Of a DNA stretch of 8,052 nt, positions 7,601-8,052 are shown one piece after another. Numbering within the stretch: the first letter of the stretch is position 1; each line of letters starts with the position of its first letter. Source of the DNA: an uncultured Clostridia bacterium (lineage in GTDB: Bacteria > Bacillota > Clostridia > UBA1381); contig CAJUEZ010000065.1 in the NCBI GenBank assembly GCA_910585485.1, positions 1 through 8,052 of the forward strand. The letters run 5' to 3'. The notes under the pieces were generated by a model. The model was not told the origin of the DNA. It worked only from the letters and a program-made list of their open reading frames with translations, and did not search any database. Made by a program: the position numbers and the translations under genes.

Positions 7601-8052
7601 ACTCATAATAATTCCTGTTTTCAGTTGCGGAATAAACAGGTAATACTATACCCGATAATCTTAGCTTGTTAAAAGATATTTTTTTAAAATAATCACAAAC
7701 TGATAAATCCTTATACTGTAGTGATGCATTGCTTATATCTTGTTTCCCTAAAAAATGTTTTTCTAACTTACTGCATATATCATCACTTAATTTTTCATCA
7801 TTAAACTCAATAGGCAATACGAGCATCTTTACATCTCCTGTAGATGGCATTAGTACATTGTTTGTGGTAATTGGATATTGAAAAAGTGTAATATCATTTT
7901 TCAAGATATTATTGCCTATACTGTTAGTTTTTTTTGACCACAAAGTATTATGAATTTCATTTATTAGGTCTTTATCGGTATTACAACAATGTAATTCTTG
8001 TTCTTCTGCATAACTAACAATGCCAAAAATAAATATACACAAAAGGGTTACA
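4626..8052 (-). CDS. secreted M6-type (immune inhibitor A-like) metalloprotease with Ig-like, InlB B and His/Cys repeats; 5' end outside window
   Basis: Residues are numbered from the TTG at 8042, which is probably an internal Leu: the frame stays open to the edge as VTLLCIFIFGIVSYA-EEQ, the hydrophobic core and cleavage site of a signal peptide. The start codon lies beyond 8052. Residues about 70-440 are an M6-like zinc protease: calcium-type loop DADGDGYID (179-187), HEMGHLMGLPD (240-250; ligands H240, H244, probably D250; catalytic E241), CYDLMNSGYY (266-275) and GIIVWHINI (352-360). Then come a beta-rich segment (about 450-555), an Ig-like/DUF5011 domain (559-636), three InlB B-like repeats (641-851), five His/Cys repeats (853-1044) and a beta-rich C-terminal domain (1045-1138). 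There is no LPxTG motif, SLH domain or C-terminal membrane helix, so it appears to be released or held by its repeats. It probably cleaves extracellular proteins; the substrate is unknown. It ends at TAA (4626-4628), 18 bases before the DUF1015 gene. Confidence 0.88.
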   Translation of the reverse strand, partial: VTLLCIFIFGIVSYAEEQELHCCNTDKDLINEIHNTLWSKKTNSIGNNILKNDITLFQYPITTNNVLMPSTGDVKMLVLPIEFNDEKLSDDICSKLEKHFLGKQDISNASLQYKDLSVCDYFKKISFNKLRLSGIVLPVYSATENRNYYEYNSELGKSPLPSEIAKAIELNKDIIGDLSEYDADGDGYIDCIHVITAGPSGDYAGHWWPQIKSGENVEIYNNIKINRFTCLPESNSSDRSPVHEMGHLMGLPDNYSYASTGKCAIPDGCYDLMNSGYYVNAFYKYLLDWENPDILPYENITKEIKLYPSDIYNETTIDKTRTVMFIPDTSLLPYTEFYIMEYRADREGDYKINSGIIVWHINIKKNTSISVGAIISEDYIKPVYKSNDETEFKNDDLYRIDNSIGDEWSSDSTPSSNFYNDVYTGAYMKVLGIDDEKATIQAGFKNPDLSSAPSITISPPSKKAVKSSEKCVTYTITYEANNIGSTLKLFQDVEINHTGSASTLQGMEAPIGNVVTFKMENLKGEGTLGITVKGQSIWNISSLGGKKYALPVTSETFFVDDTPPEITLNGDSEITLQYGEQYIEQGAKITDNLDPEIESKLKISGTVDTSKAGTYKVYYDITDHANNKAQQVIRTITVLEPENCLVKFVNYNGDILQSSAVAYGAMPEYTGETPLKAQDECYAYIFSGWSPTITAVSGEATYTAQFTAIPRVYNVTLNANGGEVENPITEYTYGIGATLPVPTRTGYTFNGWYDDETYSGAVVTEISATDTGDKAYYAKWTPNIYTVTYDYDEATGGNSVKTKTVVYDSEYGTLPTPSKIGCIFDGWNTADNIKVTSETIVSIAENHTLRAQWADCPHTWDSGKITKNATCTATGTALFTCTICADTKTEEIAMLSHTEVTDLRVEPTCTENGKTEGSHCSVCNTVIKAQEVISATGHTENSGEITKPPTCTETGMMTYKCTKCSEIVRTESISASGHVIDESEWYKDSENHWRECGVCHEKPEEETHIKDSGTVTKQPTTEENGIREYKCTVCGFVMQTEPIEKLDSPIEPSDRIEFERQEDGTILAKLIFEKTTPPKSDDITMYIAYYKDSKLMRVDIPLRTKMSALIDIDETLADCEIKVFVWDKNMKPLMEAQNIHK
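4913..5492 (-). repeat. about five His/Cys repeats within the protease gene
   Basis: Encoded residues 851-1044 hold units of about 40 residues. Three are full: H855/C868/C878-C881, H894/C906/C917-C920 and H935/C948/C958-C961, spaced as H, 11-12 residues, C, 9-10 residues, CxxC. The fourth (about 975-1004) is a shorter variant with NHWRECGVCH. The fifth (1005-1044) keeps CTVC (1028-1031) but has Thr where the first Cys should be. The pattern TCTExG...CxxC recurs in secreted gut Firmicutes proteins. A role in metal binding or disulfides is my inference. Confidence 0.75.
5490..6122 (-). repeat. three InlB B-like (Listeria-Bacteroides) repeats within the protease gene
   Basis: The encoded segments at residues 641-705, 708-778 and 779-851 each run from a strand with YxVTxxxN-like sequence to a FxGW core (FSGWSP, FNGWYDDE, FDGWNTAD) and end in YTAQF, YYAKW or LRAQW. 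The second and third are good matches to the InlB B-repeat family; the first is divergent. These small beta domains are common in secreted Firmicutes proteins and act as stalks or binding modules. Confidence 0.8.

Noticed and set aside
8040..8042. TTG as the start codon of the metalloprotease
   Set aside because: The frame is open to the window edge and the upstream codons (V, T, L) extend the signal-peptide hydrophobic core; no RBS precedes the TTG, so the true start is outside the window.

Overview
The window looks like chromosomal DNA from a low-GC Gram-positive anaerobe of the Firmicutes, most likely Clostridia from a gut or similar community. The evidence is strong AGGAGG-type ribosome binding sites, sigma-A-like promoters with extended -10 boxes, a 555-residue RNase J, a clostridial-type DUF1015 protein, and a large secreted protein carrying InlB-type repeats. 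No rRNA, tRNA, CRISPR array or insertion sequence was seen.

Layout from left to right. (1) 35-274, minus strand: the start of a PAS-like sensor protein, cut by an amber codon 79 residues in; the same frame stays open to the window edge. (2) 275-651: an AT-rich divergent regulatory region. It holds a promoter for each side, a perfect 8-bp inverted repeat at the predicted minus-strand transcription start, and a 21-bp tandem direct repeat overlapping the plus-strand promoter. (3) 652-1458, plus strand: an AraC-family regulator with a cupin sensor domain. (4) 1492-1522: a strong symmetric hairpin serving as a shared terminator between convergent genes. (5) 1524-3191, minus strand: ribonuclease J, with a GTG start fixed by its RBS and its own promoter at 3240-3269. 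(6) 3302-3333: a terminator for the next minus-strand unit. (7) 3348-4607, minus strand: a DUF1015 protein. (8) 4626 to beyond 8052, minus strand: a secreted multidomain M6-type (immune inhibitor A-like) metalloprotease whose start codon lies outside the window.

The protease and the DUF1015 gene are 18 bases apart with no terminator between them, so they are probably one transcript ending at 3302-3333. RNase J is a separate single-gene unit. The PAS gene and the araC-type gene form a divergent pair, so they may share regulation, but their targets are not visible.

The most unusual parts are the architecture of the protease (zinc protease, Ig-like domains, three InlB-like repeats, then about five His/Cys repeats), the sharp base-composition change within that gene, the 21-bp operator-like tandem repeat, and the early amber codon in the PAS gene. 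Nothing here amounts to a clearly new multi-gene system.
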